This document shows, piece by piece, positions 34,919 through 43,633 of a stretch of DNA of 64,000 bases. Below the pieces are notes generated by a model. That model did not search any database. It had not been told where the DNA came from and saw nothing but the letters and a program-made list of their open reading frames with translations. Made by a program: the position numbers and the translations under genes. Positions within the stretch are counted from its first letter, which is position 1, and the number at the start of each line of letters is the position of its first letter. The DNA is from a bacterium (GTDB taxonomy: Bacteria > Zhuqueibacterota > Zhuqueibacteria > Residuimicrobiales > Residuimicrobiaceae), in NCBI GenBank assembly GCA_029554865.1, contig JAKPUX010000056.1, positions 83,907 to 147,906 on the forward strand. The letters are read 5' to 3'.

Positions 34919-35014
34919 GGGAATGACGTTGCGGGTACAGGCAGCGCATAGCGATCCCTGCTTGTCTCTCCCGATTTTTGTCTGAACCAGTCGTCCTATT
35001 CGCGAGGTTCAACC

Positions 35015-36043
35015 ATGAACGGCAAGATCACAAGACTCCTTTTTGTTTTCCTCATGACAGCAGGGCCGATCCTGGCCTTCGAGAAGGTCGGCACCACCGC
35101 CTTCCAGTTTCTCAAGGTGCCGGCCAGTGCGCGCGGCTGCGCCATGGGCGAGGCCTTCTCCGCCGCGGCCGATCATTCCGATGCTGCCTTTTTCAATCCC
35201 GCGGCCCTGACCCGCATCCGAAAGATGGATATTTCTTTCGATTATATGGACTATTTCCTCGACATCTCCCACGTCGCCGTCTCGGGCGCCTGGAGCGTAC
35301 CCAATCTCGGCACCTTCGGCCTGCACGCCATCGCCACTGATATCGGCTCCATCCGCGTCACCTCGGTGGAGGCGCTCGATTTTTACGACGGCGTCTACCT
35401 CGGTTACACCGGCGAGACCATAGAACCGGGCTCGGCTCTGATCGGCGCCTCCTTCGCCCGCGACCTGACCGACAAGTTTGCCTTCGGCCTCTCGGCCAAA
35501 TATGCCCGCGAAGATCTCGGCGTGCGCAGCGCCGGCACCCTCCTCTTCGACGGCGGTCTGACCTACGACACCGGTTTCATGGGGCTGCAGATCGCTGCAG
35601 CCATCCGCCATTTCGGTCCCGAGGTGAAATTTTATGATCAGGTCAGCCTGCCCCGCTACGACGCTTCGACTGACTCGACCTACTACCAGCGCTACAACGG
35701 CAAGGGCTACCCCCTGCCGCAGACCTTCAATATCGGCATGGCCGCCTGGCTGATCTCGGCCAGCGGTCATTCCCTCATCCATTCCCGAAATCAGACCCTG
35801 CTGCTGGCCTTCGACCTGGTGCAGCCGCGGGACTATGATCAGCAGTACAACTTTGGACTGGAGTACGGCTTTGAAGGGCTGCTTTTCCTGCGCGCGGGCT
35901 ACAAGCTGAATTACGACACCGAAGGCCTCTCCCTCGGCTTCGGACTAGCCTGGAACCGGATGCGCATCGATTATGCCTACAGCGATTATGGCGCCTGGCT
36001 CGATGCCGTCCATCGCTTCACCTTTGGATTTGTCGTCAACTGA
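35015..36043 (+). CDS. PorV/PorQ-family outer-membrane beta-barrel protein
   Basis: 342 residues. Signal peptide (LLFVFLMTAGPILA), then the family signature 'GTTAFQFLKVPASARGCAMGEAFSAAADHSDAAFFNPAALTRI' region (seen as 'FLKVPASARGCAMGEAF' and 'AAFFNPAAL'), and about 12 amphipathic strands ending in 'HRFTFGFVVN'. PorV-type proteins are FadL-superfamily barrels; in type IX secretion PorV shuttles cargo that carries the C-terminal sorting module. It sits between two sorting-domain protein genes and a second barrel gene, which fits secretion or attachment of the locus-encoded enzymes, but a direct transport role is equally possible. Confidence 0.82.
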   Translation: MNGKITRLLFVFLMTAGPILAFEKVGTTAFQFLKVPASARGCAMGEAFSAAADHSDAAFFNPAALTRIRKMDISFDYMDYFLDISHVAVSGAWSVPNLGTFGLHAIATDIGSIRVTSVEALDFYDGVYLGYTGETIEPGSALIGASFARDLTDKFAFGLSAKYAREDLGVRSAGTLLFDGGLTYDTGFMGLQIAAAIRHFGPEVKFYDQVSLPRYDASTDSTYYQRYNGKGYPLPQTFNIGMAAWLISASGHSLIHSRNQTLLLAFDLVQPRDYDQQYNFGLEYGFEGLLFLRAGYKLNYDTEGLSLGFGLAWNRMRIDYAYSDYGAWLDAVHRFTFGFVVN

Positions 36044-36120
36044 AGCCGGCATGCCGCCGGTTTACACCCCTCCGCACGCCCGCGGGTGCGGAATCCCCTT
36101 GCCAGAGGAGCGATCCTGAT

Positions 36121-37596
36121 ATGTTCAGAAAAACAACCTTGATTTTCCTTCTTTTCGCCGCGGCTGCGCCGGCCCAGCACCGCGGTGACAACCTGGCTTT
36201 CCAGGGGCTGCCGCTCAATCAGCCCCCCGGTGTCAGGGCCCTCGCCCTCGGCGCCGCCTTCACCGCCCAGAGCGGCGACCCCGGCGCACTCTGGTTCAAT
36301 CCCGCCGGCCTGGCCGGAATCGAGAAGCCCCAGATCTCCCTCTCCCTCAGTCATGCCACCCCCCGCTGGCGCGAGAACCAGGTCTACCGGCCCAACCGCA
36401 TGTTCTGGACCCTCGCCTTTTACCTTGAGGGGCTCTACACCCCCGATCCCGCCGACAACGGCATCTGGGATTTTGAGCTGGCCCAGGACTCCTCCTACCG
36501 CATCGATGAACCTGCGCTCGGCCTCGAACCCTTCAGCGCGGCGGCAGCCGACTGGCAGCGTGATCTGAAGCGCTCCGGCCTCCAGCAGATTTCGGCCGCG
36601 TGGCCCCTGCGGATCTCCAGCCAGAAAGTGCTCGTCTCAGCCGGATATGCCCGCAGCGCCATCGACGATTTCGACCGTAACGATACCTTCCTTGATCCCC
36701 ACATTGGCTACGACGAATATGGCACCGTGCCGCGTGTGGTAAACGACACCGTGCGTTTTTCATGGTCGCGTTTTTTACGGCAGAGGGAAGGGGATCTCCA
36801 TACCTTCACCGCCGGCCTGGCCTGGGCGCCTCTTGACCGGATCCAGCTGGGTCTCTCCGCCGCCCTACTCGACGGACAATCGGAGGATTTACAGTATCTC
36901 CGCCGGGTTGGCTGGTTCGACATCGCCAAGGATAACCGCTTTCGCTTCGCCTACGACACCCTCGATGTCGTGACCCGGGGAACTTCCGACTATCGCGCCC
37001 TACAGTACACTCTTGGTGCACTTGTAAAGCTGGAGAGGTTCAGCCTCGGCCTCCAGGTCAAGATGCCCTGTACCATCAGCCGGAAATGGCGCGCCTCCAC
37101 GGTCACAACCACAGCCGGCGGGCCGGAAGCGATGGCAACGGCCGGCACAGCCGATTTCCGCCACCCGGTCTCCTATGCCTTCGGAGCCGCGTTTCAGCCC
37201 ATCGACCCTTTCCGCCTTTTTCTGGACTATCAGTTCACCCCTTACAGTCAGGGTGGGATCGATCTCACTGCCGATGATCCGACCAACCGCGTGCTTCCGG
37301 ACCAGAGCGACCTCCGCTGCGGCATCTCCTGGCAGCCACTGCCCTTTCTGGAACTGCTGGCAGGCTTCCGGCAGACCACCGCGCTCTTTGTCCCCGACGG
37401 CGCCGCCATAAAGGACCGCGGTCCCTCGGCCGACACCTGGTCCCTGGGAACCGCCATCACCCTGGCCCGTTATGGCCGTCTGGAACTCGCCATGGCGAGC
37501 AGGAAAATGAATTACTACGACTCGTATTACAGCAATGCCAATTACGTCACCGAGACCTTCAGCAATCTGGTGGCCGGCTATACTTACCAATTTTAG
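36121..37596 (+). CDS. FadL/PorV-like outer-membrane beta-barrel protein
   Basis: 491 residues. Signal peptide (TLIFLLFAAAAPAQ); N-terminal part 'LNQPPGVRALALGAAFTAQSG' and 'PGALWFNPAGLAGIEKPQISLS' shows it is related to the preceding PorV-like protein and to the OMPP1/FadL/TodX family. The rest is alternating hydrophobic strands, ending 'NLVAGYTYQF' with a C-terminal Phe. It may carry hydrophobic or sugar substrates or serve secretion. The next gene begins 11 bases later. Confidence 0.78.
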   Translation: MFRKTTLIFLLFAAAAPAQHRGDNLAFQGLPLNQPPGVRALALGAAFTAQSGDPGALWFNPAGLAGIEKPQISLSLSHATPRWRENQVYRPNRMFWTLAFYLEGLYTPDPADNGIWDFELAQDSSYRIDEPALGLEPFSAAAADWQRDLKRSGLQQISAAWPLRISSQKVLVSAGYARSAIDDFDRNDTFLDPHIGYDEYGTVPRVVNDTVRFSWSRFLRQREGDLHTFTAGLAWAPLDRIQLGLSAALLDGQSEDLQYLRRVGWFDIAKDNRFRFAYDTLDVVTRGTSDYRALQYTLGALVKLERFSLGLQVKMPCTISRKWRASTVTTTAGGPEAMATAGTADFRHPVSYAFGAAFQPIDPFRLFLDYQFTPYSQGGIDLTADDPTNRVLPDQSDLRCGISWQPLPFLELLAGFRQTTALFVPDGAAIKDRGPSADTWSLGTAITLARYGRLELAMASRKMNYYDSYYSNANYVTETFSNLVAGYTYQF

Positions 37597-37607
37597 GAGG
37601 CAGCAAG

Positions 37608-39266
37608 ATGAAACTTGGCAATGTGATGGCCATCCTGTTGATGGCCGCTCTCGCACTCGCTAGCGCCGCCCAAGCGAGCAAGATCGAGGTGGACACCCAG
37701 TACGATTTCAAGCTGGCCCTCGACTATGTCTTCACCGCCAGGGTGGACACCATCCTCCTGGTCACCAGCGGCGGGATCTACACCACCGCCGATACCATGC
37801 ACCTGCAGATCAAAAAGCCCGTGGTCATAATGGCCAAGCCGGGGCTCGCCGAGAAACCGGTCTTCCGTCACGGCGATCTCGATTCCAGCGTCATCGAGAT
37901 CTTCCGCATCCACGATGACGTCATCTTCCAGGGCATCATCTTTGACGGCTATAACGCCAAACGTCCAATGAAATACGGCCTGCGTGTCGGCCACGGTCCG
38001 GCCACCCAGATCCCGCGCATCTTCGCCCGCGAGGGGTTGAACATCACCATCCGCGACTGCGAGTTCCGGGACTTTTTCCCGCCCAACTGGGAGAATGATG
38101 CGGGTGGAAATGCCTTTTATTTTCTCGCCCCGGCCTCCGGCGAGCCGGTCATCAAGGCGGGGAATGTAAAAATCGAAAACTGCACCTTCCGCAACATCGG
38201 CGACGAGGCCATCCGCATCGCCGAGACCGAAAAATACAAGGTGACCCGTGCGCTGGACAGCCTGATCGTGCGCAACTGCACCTTTAAAAATGTCTTCGCC
38301 GAATGCGTCCGTTTCTATGCCGACACCGACACCTCGTCGGCGGACGCCTATGTGCTGATCGAGCACCTCACCGTCGACAGCTGCGGAACGCGCATGGCCT
38401 ATTTCAAGAACAACAAGAATGTTATCTTTCGCGACATCCTCGTCACCAACAGCCACCTGCCCAAGCCCTACCGGGCGGAACGCGCCGATTATGTCGTCCA
38501 GGTGCAGCTTCCGGGTTCGACGATCAGCCATATCGACACCCTCAACCTGATCTTTGCAGTCCCCTACTCGAGCCGCATCAGCGCCAGCAAGGGGGGCAAG
38601 GTGAATGGTGCCACCATCTATGCCTTCGATCCCCTCTACCGCAATACTTTGGCCGGCGATTACACCTTGTTGGCGGATTCGCCCGCCTACGGCAGCGCCC
38701 ACGACGGCCAGGCCCTGGGCGATCTGCGCTGGGCGACCCAGACGGCCACGCGCGTGCCCTTTCTCCTCACCATCGAGGGCATGGGAACGGTGCTCTGCGA
38801 TCCGCCCCTGATCGCCCCCAACTATCCCACCGGCACCACCGTCACTCTCACTGCCGTGCCTGATTCAGCCTGGCAGTTCGCCGGCTGGAGCGGAGCGATA
38901 ACCGGAGCGGCCAATCCGGCGACAGTTACGGTCAATGGGTCGACCAGCATAGCTGTCAAATTTGAGCAGTCCACCGGCGTCGCCGCCGCCCCGCTCCAAC
39001 CTGCCGTCTACGCCCTGGCGCAGAACTGTCCCAATCCCTTCAATGCCTCGACGACTCTTAACTTTTCGCTCGAACGCGAGGGGATGACCTCCCTGGTGCT
39101 CTACAACATGCTCGGGCAGAAGCTGCGCACCCTCCTGGAGAAAAAACTGACAGCAGGGGCGCACTCCCTGAACTTCGATGCCGCCGATCTCCCCTCAGGG
39201 ATTTACCTTTACCAGCTGCGCTCCGGCAGCTTTCAGGCCACCCGTAAATTCATTTTGATGAAGTGA
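37608..39266 (+). CDS. Secreted right-handed beta-helix protein with InlB-type repeat and sorting domain
   Basis: 552 residues. Signal peptide; a parallel beta-helix region (about 24-380) with ladder motifs such as 'LNITIRDCEFRDFF', 'VKIENCTFRNIGDEAIRI' and 'LIVRNCTFKNVFAECVRF'; an InlB/Listeria-Bacteroides-type repeat ('TVTLTAVPDSAWQFAGWSG', about 383-460); and the sorting module 'ALAQNCPNPFNASTTLNFSL...GIYLYQLRSG'. The helix resembles the chondroitinase-B-fold proteins annotated as DUF4957/DUF5123 and probably binds or cleaves a uronate polymer; a catalytic Lys/Arg pair is not evident. It is homologous to the third helix module of the next gene. Confidence 0.75.
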   Translation: MKLGNVMAILLMAALALASAAQASKIEVDTQYDFKLALDYVFTARVDTILLVTSGGIYTTADTMHLQIKKPVVIMAKPGLAEKPVFRHGDLDSSVIEIFRIHDDVIFQGIIFDGYNAKRPMKYGLRVGHGPATQIPRIFAREGLNITIRDCEFRDFFPPNWENDAGGNAFYFLAPASGEPVIKAGNVKIENCTFRNIGDEAIRIAETEKYKVTRALDSLIVRNCTFKNVFAECVRFYADTDTSSADAYVLIEHLTVDSCGTRMAYFKNNKNVIFRDILVTNSHLPKPYRAERADYVVQVQLPGSTISHIDTLNLIFAVPYSSRISASKGGKVNGATIYAFDPLYRNTLAGDYTLLADSPAYGSAHDGQALGDLRWATQTATRVPFLLTIEGMGTVLCDPPLIAPNYPTGTTVTLTAVPDSAWQFAGWSGAITGAANPATVTVNGSTSIAVKFEQSTGVAAAPLQPAVYALAQNCPNPFNASTTLNFSLEREGMTSLVLYNMLGQKLRTLLEKKLTAGAHSLNFDAADLPSGIYLYQLRSGSFQATRKFILMK

Positions 39267-39300
39267 GCCATAGCATCCTAATCATCAAATCCAGGAGAAA

Positions 39301-42300
39301 ATGATGAAAAAAACTCTTTATCTCTCCCTCTTCCTGCTGCTGGCGCTGCTGTTGACGGCCGGGGGCGCTCCGGCGCAGATCCTTTATCAAGTGGCTGCCG
39401 GCGAGAACACCCTCAACGCCGCCATCGAGGCGGCCGCCTCGGGCGACATCATCGAGCTGACCGACAGCGGCGGTCTCTACAGCTACAACGGCAGCGACAA
39501 GATGTACATCACCAAGAGCCTCACCATCCGCGCGGCTGAGGGACTGGCGGAGAAACCGATTATTCGCAATATCACCCCGGCGGCCGGCAGTCCGCGCATC
39601 TTTGAGATTCGCAAGGGCGGCAATCTACACCTCAAGGGATTGAACCTCGACGGTCGTGCGGAAGAAGGGGGCGCCGCCTTTGTCAAGAACATCATCCGCT
39701 CTGAGGATGTCGCCGCTGCGGCCGACTCTTTCCACTTTGTCCTCAAGGTCGAGGATTGCTGGCTGCACGATTCCAAAGAGTCCTTGCTGCGCGGGCACAT
39801 GTTCACCACAGCCGACACCATCCTCTTCCGCGACTGCATCTTCCGCAACGCCTACAACGAGGCCATTGTCCTGCGCGAACGCACCAATGAGGCCCCGGAA
39901 GTCAAATATCTCGAACTGGAGAACTGCACCTTTGCCAAAATCGGCCGTGAAGCCCTCTACGTCGAGTACACCAATCCGGTGGTCCGGATCAACCACTGCA
40001 CCTTTGATTCGGTTTCCTATCGCGAGAACAAGCGCATTCTCAATCCCAAGGGAGTTACCGATGTCGAAGTGAAGAATTCTATCTTTTCCAACCAGGGCGG
40101 CACTTTCTCCACCTCGGTCGAGCTCTTCGGCACCTCGACGATCGCCTACTGCGATACCTTCAATGTCGCAGCGGTCAAGCTGAATGACACCGCAGCCATT
40201 GGCGCCGGCATGCTGGACGCCGATCCCCTCTACACCGATGCTGCCGCCTGGGATTTCACCCTGCTGCCTGGCTCGCCTGTGCTGGCCATGGCCGACGACG
40301 GCGAAGCCATGGGCGATCTGCGCTGGGCGCCCAGACCGGTCGGACCCGTCGTTCATCAGGTCGCTGCCGGCGAAAACACCCTCAACGCCGCCATCGAGGC
40401 CGCCGCCTCGGGTGACATCATCGAGCTGACCGACAGCGGCGGGCTCTACAGTTACAACGGCAGCGACAAGATGTACATCACCAAAACCCTCACCATTCGC
40501 GCGGCGGCAGGGCTGGCGGAGAAACCGATTATTCGCAATATCACCCCGGCGGCCGGTAGTCCGCGCATCTTTGAGATTCGCGCCGGCGGCAGCCTCCACC
40601 TCATGGGATTAAACCTCGATGGCCGCGCCGAAGAGGGTGGCGCCGCCTTTGTCAAAAACATCATCCGCTCGGAGGATGTCGCTGCCGCAGCCGACTCCTT
40701 CCATTTTACTCTCAAGGTCGAGGATTGCTGGCTGCACGATTCCAAGGAATCCCTTCTGCGCGGCCATCAGTTCACCATTGCCGACACCATCCTCTTCCGC
40801 GACTGCATCTTCCGCAACGCCTACAACGAGGCCATCGTCCTGCGCGAGCGCACCAACGAGGCTCCGGAAGTCAAATATCTCGAACTGGAGAACTGCACCT
40901 TCGTCAAGATCGGACGCGAAGCCATCTACGTCGAGTACACCAATCCGGTGATCCGGATCAACCACTGCACCTTTGATTCGGTCTCCTACCGCGAGAACAA
41001 GCGCATCCTCTATCCCAGGGATGTCCAGGACGTTCAGATCAAGAACTGCATCTTTTCCAACCAGGGCGGCACCGCCTCGGCCTCGGTCGAGATCTACGGC
41101 GCCTCCTCGCTGAGCTACTCCGACCTTTTCAACACCAAGATCGCCAAGCTCAACGGCAGTGAGATCACCGGCAGCAACAACCTGGCGGTCGATCCCCTCT
41201 ATTACAATCCGGCGGCCTTTGATTACCGGCTGGCAGTGAACTCGCCGGTCCGCGGCGCCGCCGACGACGGCCGGGCGATGGGGGATCTGCGCTGGGAGGT
41301 CTCTCCCGACCAACGCCTGCTCACCGTGCTGACCGAGGGCAAGGGTGTGGTCACTCTCGATCCTCCGGGCGGGGCCTATGCACCCGGAACGGTGGTGACC
41401 CTGACCGCTGTGCCGGAAGCCGGCTGGAAGCTGGCTGGCTGGGAGGGTGTGCTCATCTTCCCGCCGGACAATCCTGTCGCCACCATCACCATGGACAGCG
41501 ATAAGACCGTCAAAGCCAAATTCGAGAACCTGGCTCCGCGGGTCGCGGTGACGGTCGATACCCTCGGCCTCGGCCATGTTGTGCTCGATCCCGCACCGGT
41601 CGAAGGCAAATACTTCCAGGGCGATCTGGTCACCCTGACGGCGGTGCCCCAGGCCGACTGGAGATTTGTCGAGTGGCTGGGCGATCTGACCGGCATAGTC
41701 AATCCGGTCCAGGTGTCGATCGACTCCGCCATGCACATCACCGCCTCGTTCGCCAGCACCTTCACCCAGTTCGCCCTCACCCTGACTGTTGAGGGCAAGG
41801 GGTCGGTTGTGGCGGACCCCGCCCCCATTCTCGGCACCTATGACAGCAGTACGGTGGTCACCCTCACCGCTACGGCTGTGCAGGGATGGGAGTTCAGCGG
41901 CTGGAGCGGGGACTTGACCGGGAATGAGAATCCCGCCAGCGTGACCATGGACGCACCCAGGGCCGTGACTGCCACCTTTGCCGAAAAGGCCTTCACCCGC
42001 CGGGCGCTGGAGATCGACGCGAGCTGGGATCTCTATGACGCGGTCGAGTTCGCCAACAACAACAGCACCATCGACAGCCTGGTGCTCATCACCAGCGGCG
42101 GAATCTACACCTCCATCCATACCGAGGATGTGGCGGTGCGCGCTCCGCTCACCATCGCCGCAGCGCCCGGCCTTGCGCAAAAACCCGTTGTCACCAACAG
42201 CGATCCGGAAAAGACCAACCTTGATGTCTTCCGGGTCTTTGATGATTTCACCCTCGACGGTGTGGTCATCGACGGCGGCCATGAACAGAGCCACGGCATG

Positions 42301-43545
42301 AAATACGCCATCCGGCTGCGCGATTACGACCAGATCGACACTGTCCGCCACGGCGCCGACATCACCCTGCGCAACTGCGATCTGATCAATTTCTTCGAAC
42401 TGAAGGATCCCACCAAGGACGGCCACGCCGTGCGTTTTGATGTCAACCTCGTCGCCGGCACGGTCCGGATCGAGAACTGCTCATTCGCCCATTTCGGTTA
42501 CGAGGCGATCCGCATCTCCGAGACCGAAAAGTATCCCACCGACCGCTGTCTCGATTCGCTGATCATCCGCAACTGCACCTTCACTGACATCGACGCCGAA
42601 TGCGTGCGCTACTACTCCGACCTCGATGCCGCCACTCCGGATGCCCCGGTGATCATCGAGCATGTCACGGTCAACAACTCCAGCACCGCGGCCTTTTACC
42701 TGAAAAACAGCGGCGGCGCGGTCGTCCGCGACATCATCATCGCCAACACCCGCACCTCCGGCCATGGCCGTGACGGCAATCTCATGGACTGCCAGGGCAA
42801 CACCGGCGTGCCCGCCTACGTCTCTCACATCGATACCTTCCACGTGGCCAAGGTCGATATCAAGGCCACCGATGGCGAAGTCGATGCAGCGACGGTATGG
42901 GGCATTGATCCGCTCTTCAGGGATGCCGTGAACCAGGATTATACCCTGCTGGCCGCCTCCCATCTCTATGGGTTGGGCCATGATAGCGAGGCCCTCGGCG
43001 ATTTGCGCTGGGCGACCCAGACCCCGACCCATGTCAGTCTCCATCTCGTGATCGATGGCCCAGGCCAGGTGCTGGTCGATCCCGCCCCTGTCGGCAAGAC
43101 CTGGGATCCCAATACCGTGGTCACCCTACATGCGGTGCCCGACTCCGCCCACTATTTCGAAGGCTGGGCCGGCGAAATCAACGGCCTGGTCAATCCCGTT
43201 GAGGTGACCCTGGATCAGAGCAAGATTATCACCGCGATGTTCCGCCTCATCACCGGGATCGATGGCAACGGGGCGCTGCCCGAGGCCTATGCCCTCGAGC
43301 AGAACTACCCCAACCCCTTCAATCCCGCCACCACCATCAGCTTTGCCCTCAAGCAGCCCGGCAGGACCAGGCTGCTGGTTTTTGACATGCTTGGAAGAGT
43401 GGTCGCCGCTCCGGTGGACCGCCAGATGGCGGCGGGGCGCTACAGCGTGAGTTTTCAGCTGCCGGAACTGGCCTCGGGGGTCTACTTTTACAAGCTCGAG
43501 TCCGGTACATTCACCTCGATCAAAAAGATGATGCTGGTCAAGTAA
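39301..43545 (+). CDS. Very large secreted triple beta-helix protein with InlB-type repeats and sorting domain
   Basis: 1414 residues; two ATGs follow each other at 39301 and 39304 after CAGGAGAAA. After the signal peptide come two nearly identical beta-helix modules (about 30-345 and 353-665; see the DNA repeat entries), three InlB-type repeats (about 671-895, each with a 'VTLTA...GW...W.G' core), a third beta-helix (about 900-1240) related to the preceding gene product, a fourth InlB-type repeat and the sorting module ('ALEQNYPNPFNPATTISFAL'). Pectate-lyase-like folds suggest binding or cleavage of acidic polysaccharide; no catalytic residues are assigned. The modular build looks like a multivalent surface glycan-binding or processing protein. 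A terminator-like hairpin follows at 43572-43607. Confidence 0.78.
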   Translation: MMKKTLYLSLFLLLALLLTAGGAPAQILYQVAAGENTLNAAIEAAASGDIIELTDSGGLYSYNGSDKMYITKSLTIRAAEGLAEKPIIRNITPAAGSPRIFEIRKGGNLHLKGLNLDGRAEEGGAAFVKNIIRSEDVAAAADSFHFVLKVEDCWLHDSKESLLRGHMFTTADTILFRDCIFRNAYNEAIVLRERTNEAPEVKYLELENCTFAKIGREALYVEYTNPVVRINHCTFDSVSYRENKRILNPKGVTDVEVKNSIFSNQGGTFSTSVELFGTSTIAYCDTFNVAAVKLNDTAAIGAGMLDADPLYTDAAAWDFTLLPGSPVLAMADDGEAMGDLRWAPRPVGPVVHQVAAGENTLNAAIEAAASGDIIELTDSGGLYSYNGSDKMYITKTLTIRAAAGLAEKPIIRNITPAAGSPRIFEIRAGGSLHLMGLNLDGRAEEGGAAFVKNIIRSEDVAAAADSFHFTLKVEDCWLHDSKESLLRGHQFTIADTILFRDCIFRNAYNEAIVLRERTNEAPEVKYLELENCTFVKIGREAIYVEYTNPVIRINHCTFDSVSYRENKRILYPRDVQDVQIKNCIFSNQGGTASASVEIYGASSLSYSDLFNTKIAKLNGSEITGSNNLAVDPLYYNPAAFDYRLAVNSPVRGAADDGRAMGDLRWEVSPDQRLLTVLTEGKGVVTLDPPGGAYAPGTVVTLTAVPEAGWKLAGWEGVLIFPPDNPVATITMDSDKTVKAKFENLAPRVAVTVDTLGLGHVVLDPAPVEGKYFQGDLVTLTAVPQADWRFVEWLGDLTGIVNPVQVSIDSAMHITASFASTFTQFALTLTVEGKGSVVADPAPILGTYDSSTVVTLTATAVQGWEFSGWSGDLTGNENPASVTMDAPRAVTATFAEKAFTRRALEIDASWDLYDAVEFANNNSTIDSLVLITSGGIYTSIHTEDVAVRAPLTIAAAPGLAQKPVVTNSDPEKTNLDVFRVFDDFTLDGVVIDGGHEQSHGMKYAIRLRDYDQIDTVRHGADITLRNCDLINFFELKDPTKDGHAVRFDVNLVAGTVRIENCSFAHFGYEAIRISETEKYPTDRCLDSLIIRNCTFTDIDAECVRYYSDLDAATPDAPVIIEHVTVNNSSTAAFYLKNSGGAVVRDIIIANTRTSGHGRDGNLMDCQGNTGVPAYVSHIDTFHVAKVDIKATDGEVDAATVWGIDPLFRDAVNQDYTLLAASHLYGLGHDSEALGDLRWATQTPTHVSLHLVIDGPGQVLVDPAPVGKTWDPNTVVTLHAVPDSAHYFEGWAGEINGLVNPVEVTLDQSKIITAMFRLITGIDGNGALPEAYALEQNYPNPFNPATTISFALKQPGRTRLLVFDMLGRVVAAPVDRQMAAGRYSVSFQLPELASGVYFYKLESGTFTSIKKMMLVK
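39391..40110 (+). repeat. Internal tandem duplication, copy 1
   Basis: A stretch of about 720 bases inside the beta-helix gene that recurs in frame 969 bases later. Most differences are synonymous third-position changes, so the duplication is recent or kept alike by conversion. Confidence 0.9.
40360..41079 (+). repeat. Internal tandem duplication, copy 2
   Basis: Second copy of the 720-base unit (offset 969 bases, 323 codons). Both start with the codons for VAAGENTLNAAIEAA and remain alike until the codons for IFSNQGGT. Confidence 0.9.
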
Positions 43546-43571
43546 AATATCCCATCCCTTCACACCGACAG

Positions 43572-43607
43572 CCCGGCGGGGCGCTCTGCGCGCCTCGCCG
43601 GGTTTGT
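43572..43607 (+). terminator. Terminator-like hairpin before the PL6 gene
   Basis: A 13-bp stem with one G-T wobble (cccggcggggcgc at 43572-43584 with gcgcctcgccggg at 43590-43602) and a five-base loop is followed by TTTGT. The T-run is short, so it may only attenuate transcription into the following lyase gene, which starts 27 bases later. Confidence 0.55.
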
Positions 43608-43633
43608 CCCATCACCTCTCTGTCGTGAATGCC

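Noticed and set aside
40609..42426. 605-codon minus-strand frame inside the beta-helix gene
   Set aside because: Antisense shadow; parts of it are duplicated because the real gene is duplicated.
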